In this document: positions 1-8,113 of the stretch, in pieces
How the letters are laid out: every line of letters begins with the position of its first letter
Numbering within the stretch: the stretch's first letter is position 1
Assembly (NCBI GenBank): GCA_944392535.1
Contig: CALXWY010000003.1
Span: forward strand, 145,116-209,115
Source: an uncultured Alphaproteobacteria bacterium
Lineage (GTDB): Bacteria > Pseudomonadota > Alphaproteobacteria > Rs-D84
Direction of reading: 5' to 3'
Length of the DNA stretch: 64,000 nucleotides
Notes under the pieces: model-generated
What the model saw: only the letters and a program-made list of their open reading frames with translations
Database searches by the model: none
What the model was told of the DNA's origin: nothing
Made by a program: the position numbers and the translations under genes

Positions 1-306
1 AAGGTGCATGTCCGCATCAAAGATGGTGATAAATTCCGTATCCAGGTTTTTGAAGGTGTCGTAATCGCACGCGATGGTGGCAATGGCAATAATGCGTCGT
101 TCACAGTACGTCGTGAATCATATGGCGTCGGTGTAGAACGCAAGTTCCCACTGTACAGCCCGGCGATTGCCAAAATTGAAAAAGTGCGCACCGGTAAGGT
201 ACGTCGTGCAAAATTGTTCTTCTTGCGCGGATTGTCCGGCAAAAAGGCGCGCATCGTAGAAGATTTGTCTGCGGTGGCGGCGGATAAAGCAGCAGAAGCA
301 AAATAA
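1..306 (+). CDS. rplS: 50S ribosomal protein L19, 5'-truncated by window edge
   Basis: The frame is open from base 1, so the true start lies upstream. The visible ~101 residues carry the L19 core: [31 protein letters not shown], then the basic [12 protein letters not shown] segment and a short acidic-alanine tail. L19 sits at the 30S-50S interface and stabilises the large subunit. In alphaproteobacteria it usually follows trmD, which is outside the window. The next gene starts 24 nt downstream on the same strand, so read-through transcription is possible. Identification is firm. Confidence 0.97.
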   Translation, partial: KVHVRIKDGDKFRIQVFEGVVIARDGGNGNNASFTVRRESYGVGVERKFPLYSPAIAKIEKVRTGKVRRAKLFFLRGLSGKKARIVEDLSAVAADKAAEAK

Positions 307-329
307 TGTAAAATCAGGGGGCGGAAAAA

Positions 330-683
330 ATGCGATTCTTTGGAATTTTATTTTTGATGCCCCTGGTTTCTTTGTTGCCGGTTCATGCAAATGCGTATGT
401 TAATCGTAATAATGCGGTTGTTCGCGTTATGGACAAGGCGGCGGGAAAAGTTCAAACAGTTAATATCCCCGTCGGGCAAAGTGCACAAATAGACAAGTTG
501 GGGATAACAATTCGTGCATGTAAACAGTCTGATCCGTTTGATGCCCAAGATTTTTTCGCATTCATAGAAATTTCAAAATTGGATGAAGGATTGATATTCA
601 GTAATTGGATGACCGCAAATGAGCCAGGCGATAATCCATTACAAAACGCTGACTATGATGTTTGGTTGGTCAAATGTGAATAA
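330..683 (+). CDS. DUF2155 family exported protein
   Basis: This 117-residue protein has a signal peptide (about residues 1-22, ending VHANA). Its core matches the alphaproteobacterial DUF2155 family: MDKAAGKVQT, a predicted strand around IPVGQSAQIDKLGITIRAC, then FAFIEIS and a terminal DYDVWLVKC. Cys64 and Cys116 are the only cysteines of the mature part and could form a periplasmic disulfide. A strong AGGGGG ribosome binding site lies just upstream of the ATG. The family has no established biochemical function. It is followed at short distance by two more envelope genes. Confidence 0.85.
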   Translation: MRFFGILFLMPLVSLLPVHANAYVNRNNAVVRVMDKAAGKVQTVNIPVGQSAQIDKLGITIRACKQSDPFDAQDFFAFIEISKLDEGLIFSNWMTANEPGDNPLQNADYDVWLVKCE

Positions 684-709
684 TTGTGTAATACAGGGGG
701 ATTCGCACA

Positions 710-1015
710 ATGAAAGTTATAAAAAAATACTTAAAGTTCATCATTGGAATTGCCGTGTTATTGGTGGTAATTGTGGTGTTTATGTTGGTAATGCAAACCA
801 GTGATTTAGAAAATGGGAATTTGAAAAAATGGCGCGCCGCAGATTTAGATGCACGTATGGCGGCGGCGCAAATTCTGTCCGCATCAGACGAAAATCTTGA
901 ACTGTTGGTACAATGTGTTGATAAAATGGCCAGTTTGCCAGATTCTGGGGAAATGGCGGTGCGTGATGCAATGTCTTTGTGCTATACCGGAATTCAATTA
1001 AAGGCCAATAATTAA
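710..1015 (+). CDS. Small single-pass membrane protein, unknown function
   Basis: The 101-residue product has a positively charged N terminus and one long hydrophobic helix at about residues 8-28. A soluble part of roughly 70 residues with two cysteines follows, probably periplasmic. I do not recognise a family. A ribosome binding site AGGGGG precedes the ATG. It sits between the DUF2155 gene and a DUF1460-like lipoprotein gene with gaps of under 30 nt, so the three are probably co-transcribed and may act at the envelope. Confidence 0.6.
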   Translation: MKVIKKYLKFIIGIAVLLVVIVVFMLVMQTSDLENGNLKKWRAADLDARMAAAQILSASDENLELLVQCVDKMASLPDSGEMAVRDAMSLCYTGIQLKANN

Positions 1016-1020
1016 AACAT

Positions 1021-1710
1021 ATGAAACGTTTGGCGATTATTCTTGTTTTATTGTCGGGATGTGCCGGTAATAACGCCGAATATATCGGTCAAGAATACGT
1101 CGGTGCGAAATACCAGGCGGATGCACTGGGCGAAGCCGTGGCCCCAGATACAGATCCCTTGATACGTACAGATTCGTTTGATTGTGTGACGTTCGTGGAA
1201 ACTGTGTTGGCCAACGGAAATCGGGAAAAATTAAATAAAATCAGATACAAAAACGGAAATATTGATTTTCTGAATCGTAATCATTTTATTGAAACAGATT
1301 GGTTGAAAAATAACAGCGATTTAGTGGAAAATGTCAGTTCTGAATACGCCCCGACAAAAAATCGTCATGTTATAATTGATAAACAAAATTGGTTGCGTGT
1401 TGTACATAATCTTGAATCAGATTTTGCCCCGCAATTTGCAGATTTAGAATATATTCCGTATGAATATGTGTCTGGGGTACACGTATCGGAACCAATGATT
1501 GTATTATTTATTTCTGGTAAATCAGAAAAAAGTGATAAAATAGGTACTGATTTAGCGGTTGGGCATATGGGGTTCTTGTTGCCAGATGGCGTATTACGTC
1601 ATGCGTCGTCACAGTATGGATGTGTAATGGACACCGATTTTTACGAATATGCATCAAAGCGTATGGAAAACAAAAATAATATCGGAATAATGTTGGTGAA
1701 AATAAAATGA
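1021..1710 (+). CDS. DUF1460-like lipoprotein (NlpC/P60-type fold)
   Basis: This 229-residue protein begins with a lipoprotein signal, LLSGC, with Cys14 as the lipidation site. The segment TDSFDCVTFVET (Cys55) is the nucleophile motif of DUF1460 / N-acetylmuramoyl-L-alanine amidase-like proteins. The FLNRNHFIETDWLKNN block and the later GHMGFLLPDG and RHASSQ histidine regions also fit. Members of this superfamily are thought to cleave or bind cell-wall peptides. The stop codon overlaps the tsaD start (ATGA), indicating translational coupling. The family match is from motifs only. Confidence 0.7.
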   Translation: MKRLAIILVLLSGCAGNNAEYIGQEYVGAKYQADALGEAVAPDTDPLIRTDSFDCVTFVETVLANGNREKLNKIRYKNGNIDFLNRNHFIETDWLKNNSDLVENVSSEYAPTKNRHVIIDKQNWLRVVHNLESDFAPQFADLEYIPYEYVSGVHVSEPMIVLFISGKSEKSDKIGTDLAVGHMGFLLPDGVLRHASSQYGCVMDTDFYEYASKRMENKNNIGIMLVKIK

Positions 1711-2831
1711 ATGATGAAAATATAATTCGTATGGATATGGGACAATCAATTGGGGCCGAACATGATTCTGGGCGACCGATTGTTTGTATGGGGATTGAAT
1801 CGTCGTGTGATGAAACCAGTGCAGCAATTGTTGATTCGCATAAAAATATTTTATCGCATATTATATATTCACAAATCCCAGAACACCAGAAATATGGCGG
1901 GGTTGTGCCAGAATTGGCGGCGCGTGCGCATATATTGGCAATTGATGACGTTATTCGCAGAACACTGGATGCGGCAAATATGAAAATATCAGATGTGGAC
2001 GTTATCGCGGCAACCGCTGGTCCGGGGTTAATTGGCGGTGTGTTGGTTGGTTGGATGGCGGCGGTTGGTATTGCACAATCAATGGGTAAACCGTTGATTG
2101 CGGTTAATCATCTGGAAGGTCATGCCTTGGTTCCACGTTTGCGTGCATCGGCGGCCAGTGGCGCCGATGTTGCCGTTGATGTTCAATTTCCATACTTGCT
2201 GATGTTGGCATCGGGTGGCCATTGCCAGATTCTGTTGGTGCGCGGTGTTGGTGAATACGAAATGATTGGGCAAACACTGGATGACAGTGCGGGCGAAGCG
2301 TTTGACAAAGTTGCCAAGATGTTGGGCTTGGGATATCCTGGCGGACCAGTCGTTGATAAACGGGCCGCAATGGGTAATCCGCATGCATTTAATTTTCCAC
2401 GACCATTGTGTGATAAACCAGGATGCGATTTTTCGTTCAGTGGAATCAAAACGGCCGCGCGGACGTTCCTGGGGCGGGCGGCGGTGCCCTGTTCTGACGA
2501 GTTTATAAATGATTTTTGTGCGTCGTTCCAGGCTGCGGTCGTAGATTGTATTATTAATCGTTTGGGGAATGCGTTGCGTGACGAACGCGTTGTGGCGGCG
2601 GCGCCACGTACGTTGGTCGTCGCCGGTGGTGTGGCGAAAAATTCGGCTGTTCGTTCCGGAATGGAAGAACTGGCCACCCGGCATAACATGATTTTTGCGG
2701 CCCCGCCGATGAATTTGTGTACTGATAATGGCGCAATGATTGCCTGGGCTGGGTTGGAAAATTATAAAATTGGCAATGTCGTAACGGAACCTGTGGCGCC
2801 CCGCCCGCGTTGGCCATTGACAGAATTGTAA
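1707..2831 (+). CDS. tsaD: tRNA threonylcarbamoyladenosine synthase subunit TsaD
   Basis: TsaD transfers the threonylcarbamoyl group to A37 of ANN-decoding tRNAs, working with TsaB, TsaC and TsaE. The 374-residue protein shows the ASKHA signature GIESSCDET near residue 30, the metal-binding HLEGH (His135, His139), GQTLDDSAGEAFDKVAKMLGL, and the C-terminal VVAGGVAKN and DNGAMIAWAG blocks. The N terminus carries about 27 extra residues before the usual start; an internal ATG just before GIESSC is an alternative start. The ATG overlaps the stop of the upstream lipoprotein gene. The partner tsaB is in this window at 35505. Confidence 0.97.
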   Translation: MNDENIIRMDMGQSIGAEHDSGRPIVCMGIESSCDETSAAIVDSHKNILSHIIYSQIPEHQKYGGVVPELAARAHILAIDDVIRRTLDAANMKISDVDVIAATAGPGLIGGVLVGWMAAVGIAQSMGKPLIAVNHLEGHALVPRLRASAASGADVAVDVQFPYLLMLASGGHCQILLVRGVGEYEMIGQTLDDSAGEAFDKVAKMLGLGYPGGPVVDKRAAMGNPHAFNFPRPLCDKPGCDFSFSGIKTAARTFLGRAAVPCSDEFINDFCASFQAAVVDCIINRLGNALRDERVVAAAPRTLVVAGGVAKNSAVRSGMEELATRHNMIFAAPPMNLCTDNGAMIAWAGLENYKIGNVVTEPVAPRPRWPLTEL

Positions 2832-2843
2832 ATATAAAAACTG

Positions 2844-3428
2844 GTGAAGCAAATGTCACGTACAATGCAAGACAAAATAAATGCGTATGATGCCGCCACG
2901 CGTGTATTAGAACACCAGGTTGATTTTATGCGTACGCCGCCAGAATTCAAACCGCTGTACAATATGTCGGATACTGTTCGTAAATTTCGTTCGGCGTTTT
3001 TAATCCCGGATTTGCGTAATGCGGTGCTGGCGAAAAAATATGAACGCGAACGTATTAATGCGGGGCGATTTTCTGCGGGATTTTGCGGCATTGCCAGTTA
3101 TACGTGGGCGCATTTGTTTCGGATGCCAAATGGTGATGCGTTGTGGCGGATAAAGCACTATAAAAATAATCGTACACGGTATGGATTGTCGGATCATGTT
3201 TGGATGGAAAGTAAATTTGATGGGTCGGTGCTGGATTTGGCGTTTGACCAATCGGTTGACGAATCTGGCACATTTGTTGAAATACCGTACGATTTGGGCG
3301 TTGATGCGGACGAATATTTTGAATTCGGTCGGGCATATAAATTTGCAGAATATTTGGGTATGAAAATAAATTTTCCAGATATTGTGCGTGAAAATATGGC
3401 ATGGCACATGCGTGCGGGACGTGATTAA
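2844..3428 (+). CDS. Hypothetical protein, paralog of the next gene
   Basis: The 194-residue protein has no family I recognise. It aligns with the product of the next gene through a shared pattern: AGFCGIASYTW (Cys), LSDHVWMESKFDG (His), LDLAFDQS (Asp) and VEIPYDLG. The Cys-His-Asp order resembles papain-like or transglutaminase-like folds, but that is inference. No signal peptide is visible. The GTG at 2844 is the longest start; ATG codons at 2853 and 2865 are equally plausible. It starts 12 nt after tsaD and is probably transcribed with it. Confidence 0.55.
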   Translation: MKQMSRTMQDKINAYDAATRVLEHQVDFMRTPPEFKPLYNMSDTVRKFRSAFLIPDLRNAVLAKKYERERINAGRFSAGFCGIASYTWAHLFRMPNGDALWRIKHYKNNRTRYGLSDHVWMESKFDGSVLDLAFDQSVDESGTFVEIPYDLGVDADEYFEFGRAYKFAEYLGMKINFPDIVRENMAWHMRAGRD

Positions 3429-3429
3429 A

Positions 3430-3460
3430 ATTGATATTTTTATAAATTTATGCTACAATT
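3430..3460 (+). promoter_or_regulatory. Promoter implying a leaderless mRNA
   Basis: TTGATA at 3431-3436 is followed after exactly 17 nt by TACAAT at 3454-3459. The next gene's ATG is at 3467, where transcription would be expected to start. No Shine-Dalgarno sequence fits in the gap, so the mRNA may be leaderless. Confidence 0.5.
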
Positions 3461-3466
3461 TCCCGC

Positions 3467-3958
3467 ATGGATGAATATATTAAAAATTATAATGCGGCAA
3501 CAAGAAAAGTTCTTGATTTGGCGCGCGAGATAGATGGCTTTGCACTGCAACAATTTGATGCAGAATATTCTTTGTATGATATTACATCTGTCTTGCGGCA
3601 AAAATACGCGGATGCGTCGTTTCGTAAAAAATATGTTGGTAATTTGCCGTTTCGCGGGTTTGTTCCGTATACCAAGGGATTCTGTGCATTGACGACGATT
3701 TGCATATATGAATTGTATGGTGGTGATGCAATATGGACGCCATCGGCGATTAAAATGGGGGCGTGGGAACATGCGCCGGTTGTGTTCTTGCGCGATAATA
3801 TATATGAAATTGCATTTGACCCAACCGGGGACCAGTTTTCACCACTGCGTGTGCCGTACGAACTGGGGACACCGATTAATAAAAGAATGCGCGATATGAA
3901 AACGCCGAACAAGGCGCAATTTATCGCGGAAATAAAAAAAGAACTAGACAGACGTTAA
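3467..3958 (+). CDS. Hypothetical protein, paralog of the preceding gene
   Basis: This 163-residue protein shares with its neighbour the KGFCALTTICIYELYGGDAIW block (Cys), a WEHAPVVFL histidine region, EIAFDPTGD (Asp) and VPYELG. The overall spacing of the three candidate catalytic residues is similar. Function is unknown; a thiol hydrolase or transglutaminase-like fold is possible. It has its own -35/-10 pair placing the transcription start at or next to the ATG. xseA begins 7 nt downstream. Confidence 0.55.
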   Translation: MDEYIKNYNAATRKVLDLAREIDGFALQQFDAEYSLYDITSVLRQKYADASFRKKYVGNLPFRGFVPYTKGFCALTTICIYELYGGDAIWTPSAIKMGAWEHAPVVFLRDNIYEIAFDPTGDQFSPLRVPYELGTPINKRMRDMKTPNKAQFIAEIKKELDRR

Positions 3959-3965
3959 GATAGTT

Positions 3966-5201
3966 ATGATGGAAAAACCACAACCGTTTGTTCAACCAGA
4001 TATGGTATTCAGTGTTTCTGATGCGTCGGCACTGTTAAAAAAAGTTGTTGAAACTGCGTTCCCAACAATCCGGGTGCGTGGCGAATTGTCGCAAATTACG
4101 CGCGCAACGTCGGGGCATATGTATATGACAATCAAGGATGCAAATGCGGCAATATCTGTCATTATTTGGCGTGGAACGCCGGTTCCGTTCAAAATAGAAG
4201 ATGGGATGGAGGTTATAATTACCGGACGCTTTACAACATATCCGGCACGCAGTAATTATCAAATTATTGCCAGCGAAATTGAAATGGCGGGCGTTGGTGC
4301 CATTTTGAAAATGCTGGAAGAACGCAAGCGGAAATTGGCGGCCGAAGGGTTGTTTGATAATGCACGTAAAAAGCCACTGCCCCGCTTTCCACAGCGTATC
4401 GGAATTGTGACCAGTCCAACTGGGGCCGCATTCCAAGATATTCAAAACAGGTTGCGTGAACGTTTTCCCGTGACGATTGTTTTGTATCCTGCCACTGTTC
4501 AGGGTACAACCGCCGCCGCCGAAGTTGCCGCCGGTATAGAATACTTTAATCGTGTTAAAAATGTAGATGTTATTATTGTGGCGCGTGGTGGCGGCGCATT
4601 GGAAGATTTGTTGCCGTTTTCCGAAGAAATTGTTGTGCGCGCGGCGGCGGCCAGCGAAATACCGCTGGTGTCGGGCGTCGGGCATGAACCAGATTGGATG
4701 TTGATTGACTATGCGGCGGACGTGCGCGCCCCAACACCAACCGGTGCCGCGGAAATTGTTGTGCCAACAAAACTATCATTGATCCAGGAACTGGATAATT
4801 TATGGCATCGGTTGTCTGGGAATTTTGCAACACGTCTGGTAAATGCAAAATCACGCATGGAATCAATCGTCATAAAAAGTCCGCACCAGATGGTGATGGA
4901 ACGTATGCAGCGTTTGGATGATATTGCGCGAACTATGGATATAATTATAAATGGTAAAATTGTTGCCACACATCAAAAGATAACCCTTGTATCACAGTTT
5001 CCGAACATATTGGCAAACAAAATTGCGATACTGAATCAATCTGTGGCGCATATGGGACATATGTTATCGTCGCTTGGTTATAAAAATGTTCTACAACGCG
5101 GTTATGCAATTGTGCGTGGCGCAGACAATAAAATCATCAGTCGCACTGACAGTGGTACACCGGCAACAATTGAATTTGCAGACGGCATAGTGCATTTGTA
5201 A
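3966..5201 (+). CDS. xseA: Exodeoxyribonuclease VII large subunit
   Basis: XseA is the catalytic subunit of exonuclease VII, which degrades single-stranded DNA into oligonucleotides together with XseB. The 411-residue protein has the N-terminal OB fold (VRGELSQI, GHMYMTIKD, VIIWRG, TTYPARSNYQ), then the catalytic domain with FPQRIGIVTSPTGAAFQDI, DVIIVARGGGALEDLLPF and SGVGHEPDWMLIDYAADVRAPTPTGAAE. It ends YAIVRGADNKII, typical of the family. Length is slightly short of the E. coli enzyme (456), mainly in the coiled-coil region. xseB is not in the window. Confidence 0.95.
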   Translation: MMEKPQPFVQPDMVFSVSDASALLKKVVETAFPTIRVRGELSQITRATSGHMYMTIKDANAAISVIIWRGTPVPFKIEDGMEVIITGRFTTYPARSNYQIIASEIEMAGVGAILKMLEERKRKLAAEGLFDNARKKPLPRFPQRIGIVTSPTGAAFQDIQNRLRERFPVTIVLYPATVQGTTAAAEVAAGIEYFNRVKNVDVIIVARGGGALEDLLPFSEEIVVRAAAASEIPLVSGVGHEPDWMLIDYAADVRAPTPTGAAEIVVPTKLSLIQELDNLWHRLSGNFATRLVNAKSRMESIVIKSPHQMVMERMQRLDDIARTMDIIINGKIVATHQKITLVSQFPNILANKIAILNQSVAHMGHMLSSLGYKNVLQRGYAIVRGADNKIISRTDSGTPATIEFADGIVHL

Positions 5202-5202
5202 A

Positions 5203-5226
5203 ATTCGTATCAAAATTTTATACGAA
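5203..5226. terminator. Bidirectional intrinsic terminator between xseA and PAP2 gene
   Basis: The inverted repeat TTCGTAT / ATACGAA with a 9-nt AT-rich loop lies between the convergent xseA and PAP2 genes and overlaps the PAP2 stop. The U-run is formed by loop and flank, so efficiency is uncertain. Confidence 0.45.
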
Positions 5227-5749
5227 ATCCTAATCTGAAATTTTCAGGGTCTGCGGAAACTTCCAGTCCTTGGTATTTATCAACTAATAACCAAGTAAAC
5301 AATGCGCTGACTGCTGCGCCGGCTAATACATCGTGCCAATAATGCGCCCGCGCATGTACGCGTGACCATCCGGTAACCAATGCCATCGCATATGGAATTA
5401 AGGCAGGTTTCCAGCCATAGCGTTTGTGTACAAACATTGCGCCACTAAATACACCCGCAGAATGACCACTGGGTAAAGATTTCCAGTCGGATCCATTGGG
5501 GCGTTGTTCTATTTCCAGCATTTTTATACCTTCGGTCAGCAGTTGCGCAGCAACAATGCTTTCTGCCAGTTGGATTGTGCCATCCCAATCTTTTTCCATT
5601 ACAGTCATGCCCAATGCGTATGCAGGTGCCATAACCATCATCAAATCGCCCAGTTTATTTGGGTCTGTGAATGGCCCAGCGAATGCGCTGTTGGAAAGCG
5701 TCAATGTCGCCCCAACGGAAAGTATGGCAAACGTTCTAAGTTTTGACAT
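5210..5749 (-). CDS. PAP2-superfamily phosphatase, exported
   Basis: The 179-residue protein has a signal peptide (about 1-24, ending NSAFA) and the three PAP2 motifs: KMLEIEQRP (KX6RP), PSGH, and SRVHARAHYWHDVLAG (SRX5HX3D), so the active site is intact. Such enzymes dephosphorylate lipid phosphates such as undecaprenyl pyrophosphate or lipid A; the substrate cannot be told here. An AGGA element lies 5 nt before the ATG. The gene is preceded by a structured ~180-nt leader ending in an intrinsic terminator, so expression is probably controlled by attenuation. Confidence 0.85.
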   Translation of the reverse strand: MSKLRTFAILSVGATLTLSNSAFAGPFTDPNKLGDLMMVMAPAYALGMTVMEKDWDGTIQLAESIVAAQLLTEGIKMLEIEQRPNGSDWKSLPSGHSAGVFSGAMFVHKRYGWKPALIPYAMALVTGWSRVHARAHYWHDVLAGAAVSALFTWLLVDKYQGLEVSADPENFRLGFRIKF

Positions 5750-5930
5750 AATTCCTATCCCTTGATTAAAAAAAAGACCACATATTTCAGTGGTCGGGAG
5801 TTAGAACAGTCAAACATTGATGACCCCGCCGGTCTTGCGATGCGGCAGCATCCCGACCATTCGCAGTCGGGACAATATCAGCAGAACGAATCAATGTTTT
5901 GGTGTTCTAAGCCAATCCACTAAATATGTC
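5750..5930 (-). promoter_or_regulatory. Structured attenuator-like leader RNA of the PAP2 gene (copy D)
   Basis: On the minus strand an outer helix TTAGAACA (5910-5903) pairs with TGTTCTAA (5808-5801), and an inner helix of up to 10 bp pairs around 5899-5890 with 5821-5812. These enclose two hairpins, one of them TCCCGAC (5872-5866) with GTCGGGA (5857-5851). The segment TCCCGACC (5799-5792) just after the closing helix can instead pair with GGTCGGGA (5858-5851) across that helix. It overlaps the 5' arm of the terminator at 5776-5795. The same architecture recurs at three other loci in the window. Confidence 0.7.
5768..5795 (-). terminator. Intrinsic terminator inside PAP2 leader
   Basis: Minus strand: GACCAC, 8-nt loop, GTGGTC, then eight U. 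It ends about 20 nt before the PAP2 start codon, so it must be bypassed for PAP2 expression from the leader promoter. Confidence 0.75.
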
Positions 5931-5936
5931 GTTTTT

Positions 5937-5965
5937 ATTATCGGATAAATTATTTGAATTTGCAA
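5937..5965 (-). promoter_or_regulatory. Promoter of the PAP2 leader
   Basis: On the minus strand TTGCAA (5965-5960), a 17-nt spacer and GATAAT (5942-5937). The form matches promoters of the tRNA and tmRNA genes here. Predicted transcription start is near 5930. Confidence 0.55.
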
Positions 5966-5970
5966 TATAT

Positions 5971-7623
5971 TTAATTTTTTATCAATGTGCGCGCAGTTGC
6001 CAATGATTCAGGTGTAATTTTGGCACCACTGATGATGCGCGCGATTTCGTTTATGCGTTCGTCACCACGGATTTCTGTAACATCTGTTGCGGTTGTATCG
6101 TTCGCAGTATGTTTGGAAATTTTGAAATGTTTGTCGGCGTATCCGGCGACCTGGGCCGAATGCGTTATAACCAATGTCTGGGACGATTGGGCCAATCTGT
6201 TTAATCGGTTGCCAACCGCTGATGCGGTTGCGCCGCTGATTCCGGTGTCAATTTCATCAAATACAAATGTATGTGCGTTGCCACCGTTTGCCAATACCAC
6301 GCGCAGTGCCAGCATAAAACGTGCCAATTCGCCCCCAGATGCCGCGCGATTTATCGGCGCAAATGGCATGCCTGGGTTCGTCTTTATCATAAAAATAATG
6401 TCGTCACAGCCGTGCCCGGATGGTGCGGATTCGGTGCGTGATACCATGAAATCTGATGCGCCCAGTTTCAAGTCTGGTAATTCGGCCAGTATGCGTTCGC
6501 GTAAAGATTCGGCCGCGGCGCATCGGGCATGGGTCAGTTTTTGTGCGGCGTCACGATATTCAGATTCTTTGATTGACAGTTCTTGTTCGGCGCGTTTGAT
6601 TTCGGCATCTGAATTTTCAATTGTGTTTAGTTGTTCAGATAATTCATTCAATATTCGCGGCAATTCATCGGCCGGTACGCGATGCTTGCGTGCCGCCGCG
6701 CGAATTGCGAACAGACGTTCTTCTATGCTGTCAATGTCGTCCGTGTCTGTATCGGGCGGGGTTATTTGTTCGGATATATCCGACAACTGTTGCGCAATAT
6801 CATACAGTGCGTCAATTTGTTCCGAATATGGATTAGGTTCTGTTTTTATGCGTTGCAATATGTGTGCAACAGAATATATCTGGGAATCCAGTGATGTACC
6901 GTTCGGATTTAATGCAGAAATCGCATCGGATAAAATAGCGGAATTTTTTTCTGCGTTCATTATTGCGGCGCGTTTTTCGGCCAATTCGCTTTCTTCGCCG
7001 ATGCGCACATTCAGTGCAGACAATTCGTTAAAGTTATGTGTTAAAAAATCGCGTTCTGATTCTGATTTTTCAGATATTTTTTGCAATTCGTCCAAGTGTT
7101 TTTTTGCATCGTTATATGTATTATATGCTGTATTTGTGGCGCGCAAAAACTGTTCGTATTCAGCATTGTGCATTATACCGTACGTGTCCAGTGACGCACG
7201 ATGTGTTGACGGGTCCAGTAAAGTATGATTGGCAAATTGGCCATGTATTTCAACCAAAGCGTCGCCGACGTGTTTTAATGTTTTGATAGATACAGGGATG
7301 TCGTTTATCCATGCGCGGCTTTTTCCATCTGGTGACAATGTTCGGCGTAAAATTAAACTGTTGTCGTATTCAATTTCGTTTTCGTCAAGAAAACTTTTTA
7401 ATACATCATCTGTGTCATCAAATTCTGCGACGACGGTCGCCCTGTCGCATCCGGTGCGCACCAGTCCGGCGTCAGAACGCGCCCCCAGTGCCAGTGCCAG
7501 AGCATCCATTAATATACTTTTACCGGCGCCTGTTTCGCCAGTAAGCACGGTCAGTCCAGGACCGAATTCTAAATCCAGCCGTTCAATTAAAACGATGTTT
7601 GAAATAGACAGACGTACCAGCAT
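5971..7623 (-). CDS. recN: DNA repair protein RecN
   Basis: RecN is an SMC-like ATPase acting early in double-strand break repair. The 550-residue protein has Walker A GETGAGKS at 29-36, the N-terminal SISNIVLIERLDLEF, a long coiled-coil middle, FMIKTNPGMPFAPINRAASGGELAR (ABC signature) and FDEIDTGISGATA (Walker B), then VITHSAQVAGYADKHFKI. All ATPase motifs are intact. The gene follows the split addA locus on the same strand, so three recombination genes run together. Confidence 0.96.
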   Translation of the reverse strand: MLVRLSISNIVLIERLDLEFGPGLTVLTGETGAGKSILMDALALALGARSDAGLVRTGCDRATVVAEFDDTDDVLKSFLDENEIEYDNSLILRRTLSPDGKSRAWINDIPVSIKTLKHVGDALVEIHGQFANHTLLDPSTHRASLDTYGIMHNAEYEQFLRATNTAYNTYNDAKKHLDELQKISEKSESERDFLTHNFNELSALNVRIGEESELAEKRAAIMNAEKNSAILSDAISALNPNGTSLDSQIYSVAHILQRIKTEPNPYSEQIDALYDIAQQLSDISEQITPPDTDTDDIDSIEERLFAIRAAARKHRVPADELPRILNELSEQLNTIENSDAEIKRAEQELSIKESEYRDAAQKLTHARCAAAESLRERILAELPDLKLGASDFMVSRTESAPSGHGCDDIIFMIKTNPGMPFAPINRAASGGELARFMLALRVVLANGGNAHTFVFDEIDTGISGATASAVGNRLNRLAQSSQTLVITHSAQVAGYADKHFKISKHTANDTTATDVTEIRGDERINEIARIISGAKITPESLATARTLIKN

Positions 7624-7663
7624 GTTATGGATTATAGTCGTAAAATATTGCGTGTTTCAAGCG

Positions 7664-8113
7664 CTAAATCACCTGGTCCAGGGTAAAATCACTGGTCCAT
7701 AAAATGTATCCGTGAATTGTATGATTTGGGTATATGTCGCGCAATAATTGCGCATATTCAGATAATTGAGATATGTACATATTGCGCATCAATTCGTGAT
7801 TCAGGTCGGTTTTGTAATCCATTATTTTTACAATGTTTTTGTCGTTGTCAACGATGATGCGATCTATGCGGCGACTGACGAATTTTTTATTTAGCATGCC
7901 GGCAATTGGAATTTCTGTACGGGCGTGTGGTGAAAAGAAATCGGCAATCCCGGGGGCGGATTTTATTTTTGCGACAAGTTCCCGGTCGCCACATGTGTCG
8001 CCATTTGGATAAATTACAATTTTTTGCATTTTTTTATGCAGTGCGCGCCCCGCAGATGTGGCAAATTCAAACTGTTGCGTGGCGGAAAGTAAATTGCGTA
8101 AATTACTGGTCAT
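7664..8113 (-). CDS. Detached AddA-type C-terminal nuclease
   Basis: This 149-residue protein matches the C-terminal PD-(D/E)XK nuclease of AddA: AGRALHKKMQ (the RGxxxH region), EIPIAGMLNKKFVSRRIDRIIV and IVKIMDYKTDLN, so the D...DxK catalytic residues are present. In other alphaproteobacteria this domain is fused to the helicase. Here it starts at ATG 8113 and overlaps the helicase stop by 11 nt in another frame, with AGGA 6 nt upstream of the ATG. Translation by re-initiation is likely. It could alternatively result from a frameshift; the good ribosome binding site argues for a true split. Confidence 0.75.
   Translation of the reverse strand: MTSNLRNLLSATQQFEFATSAGRALHKKMQKIVIYPNGDTCGDRELVAKIKSAPGIADFFSPHARTEIPIAGMLNKKFVSRRIDRIIVDNDKNIVKIMDYKTDLNHELMRNMYISQLSEYAQLLRDIYPNHTIHGYILWTSDFTLDQVI

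Noticed and set aside
5750..5935. 6S RNA or independent sRNA ending at the terminator between recN and the PAP2 gene
   Set aside because: The long closing stem resembled 6S RNA at first, but the same layout recurs in front of three other genes at a fixed distance from the ATG, which fits a leader better. A terminated sRNA by-product remains possible.
5987..7228. 413-codon plus-strand frame opposite recN
   Set aside because: It is a shadow of recN; the translation is Ser/Ala/Arg-rich without domains and no start signals exist.
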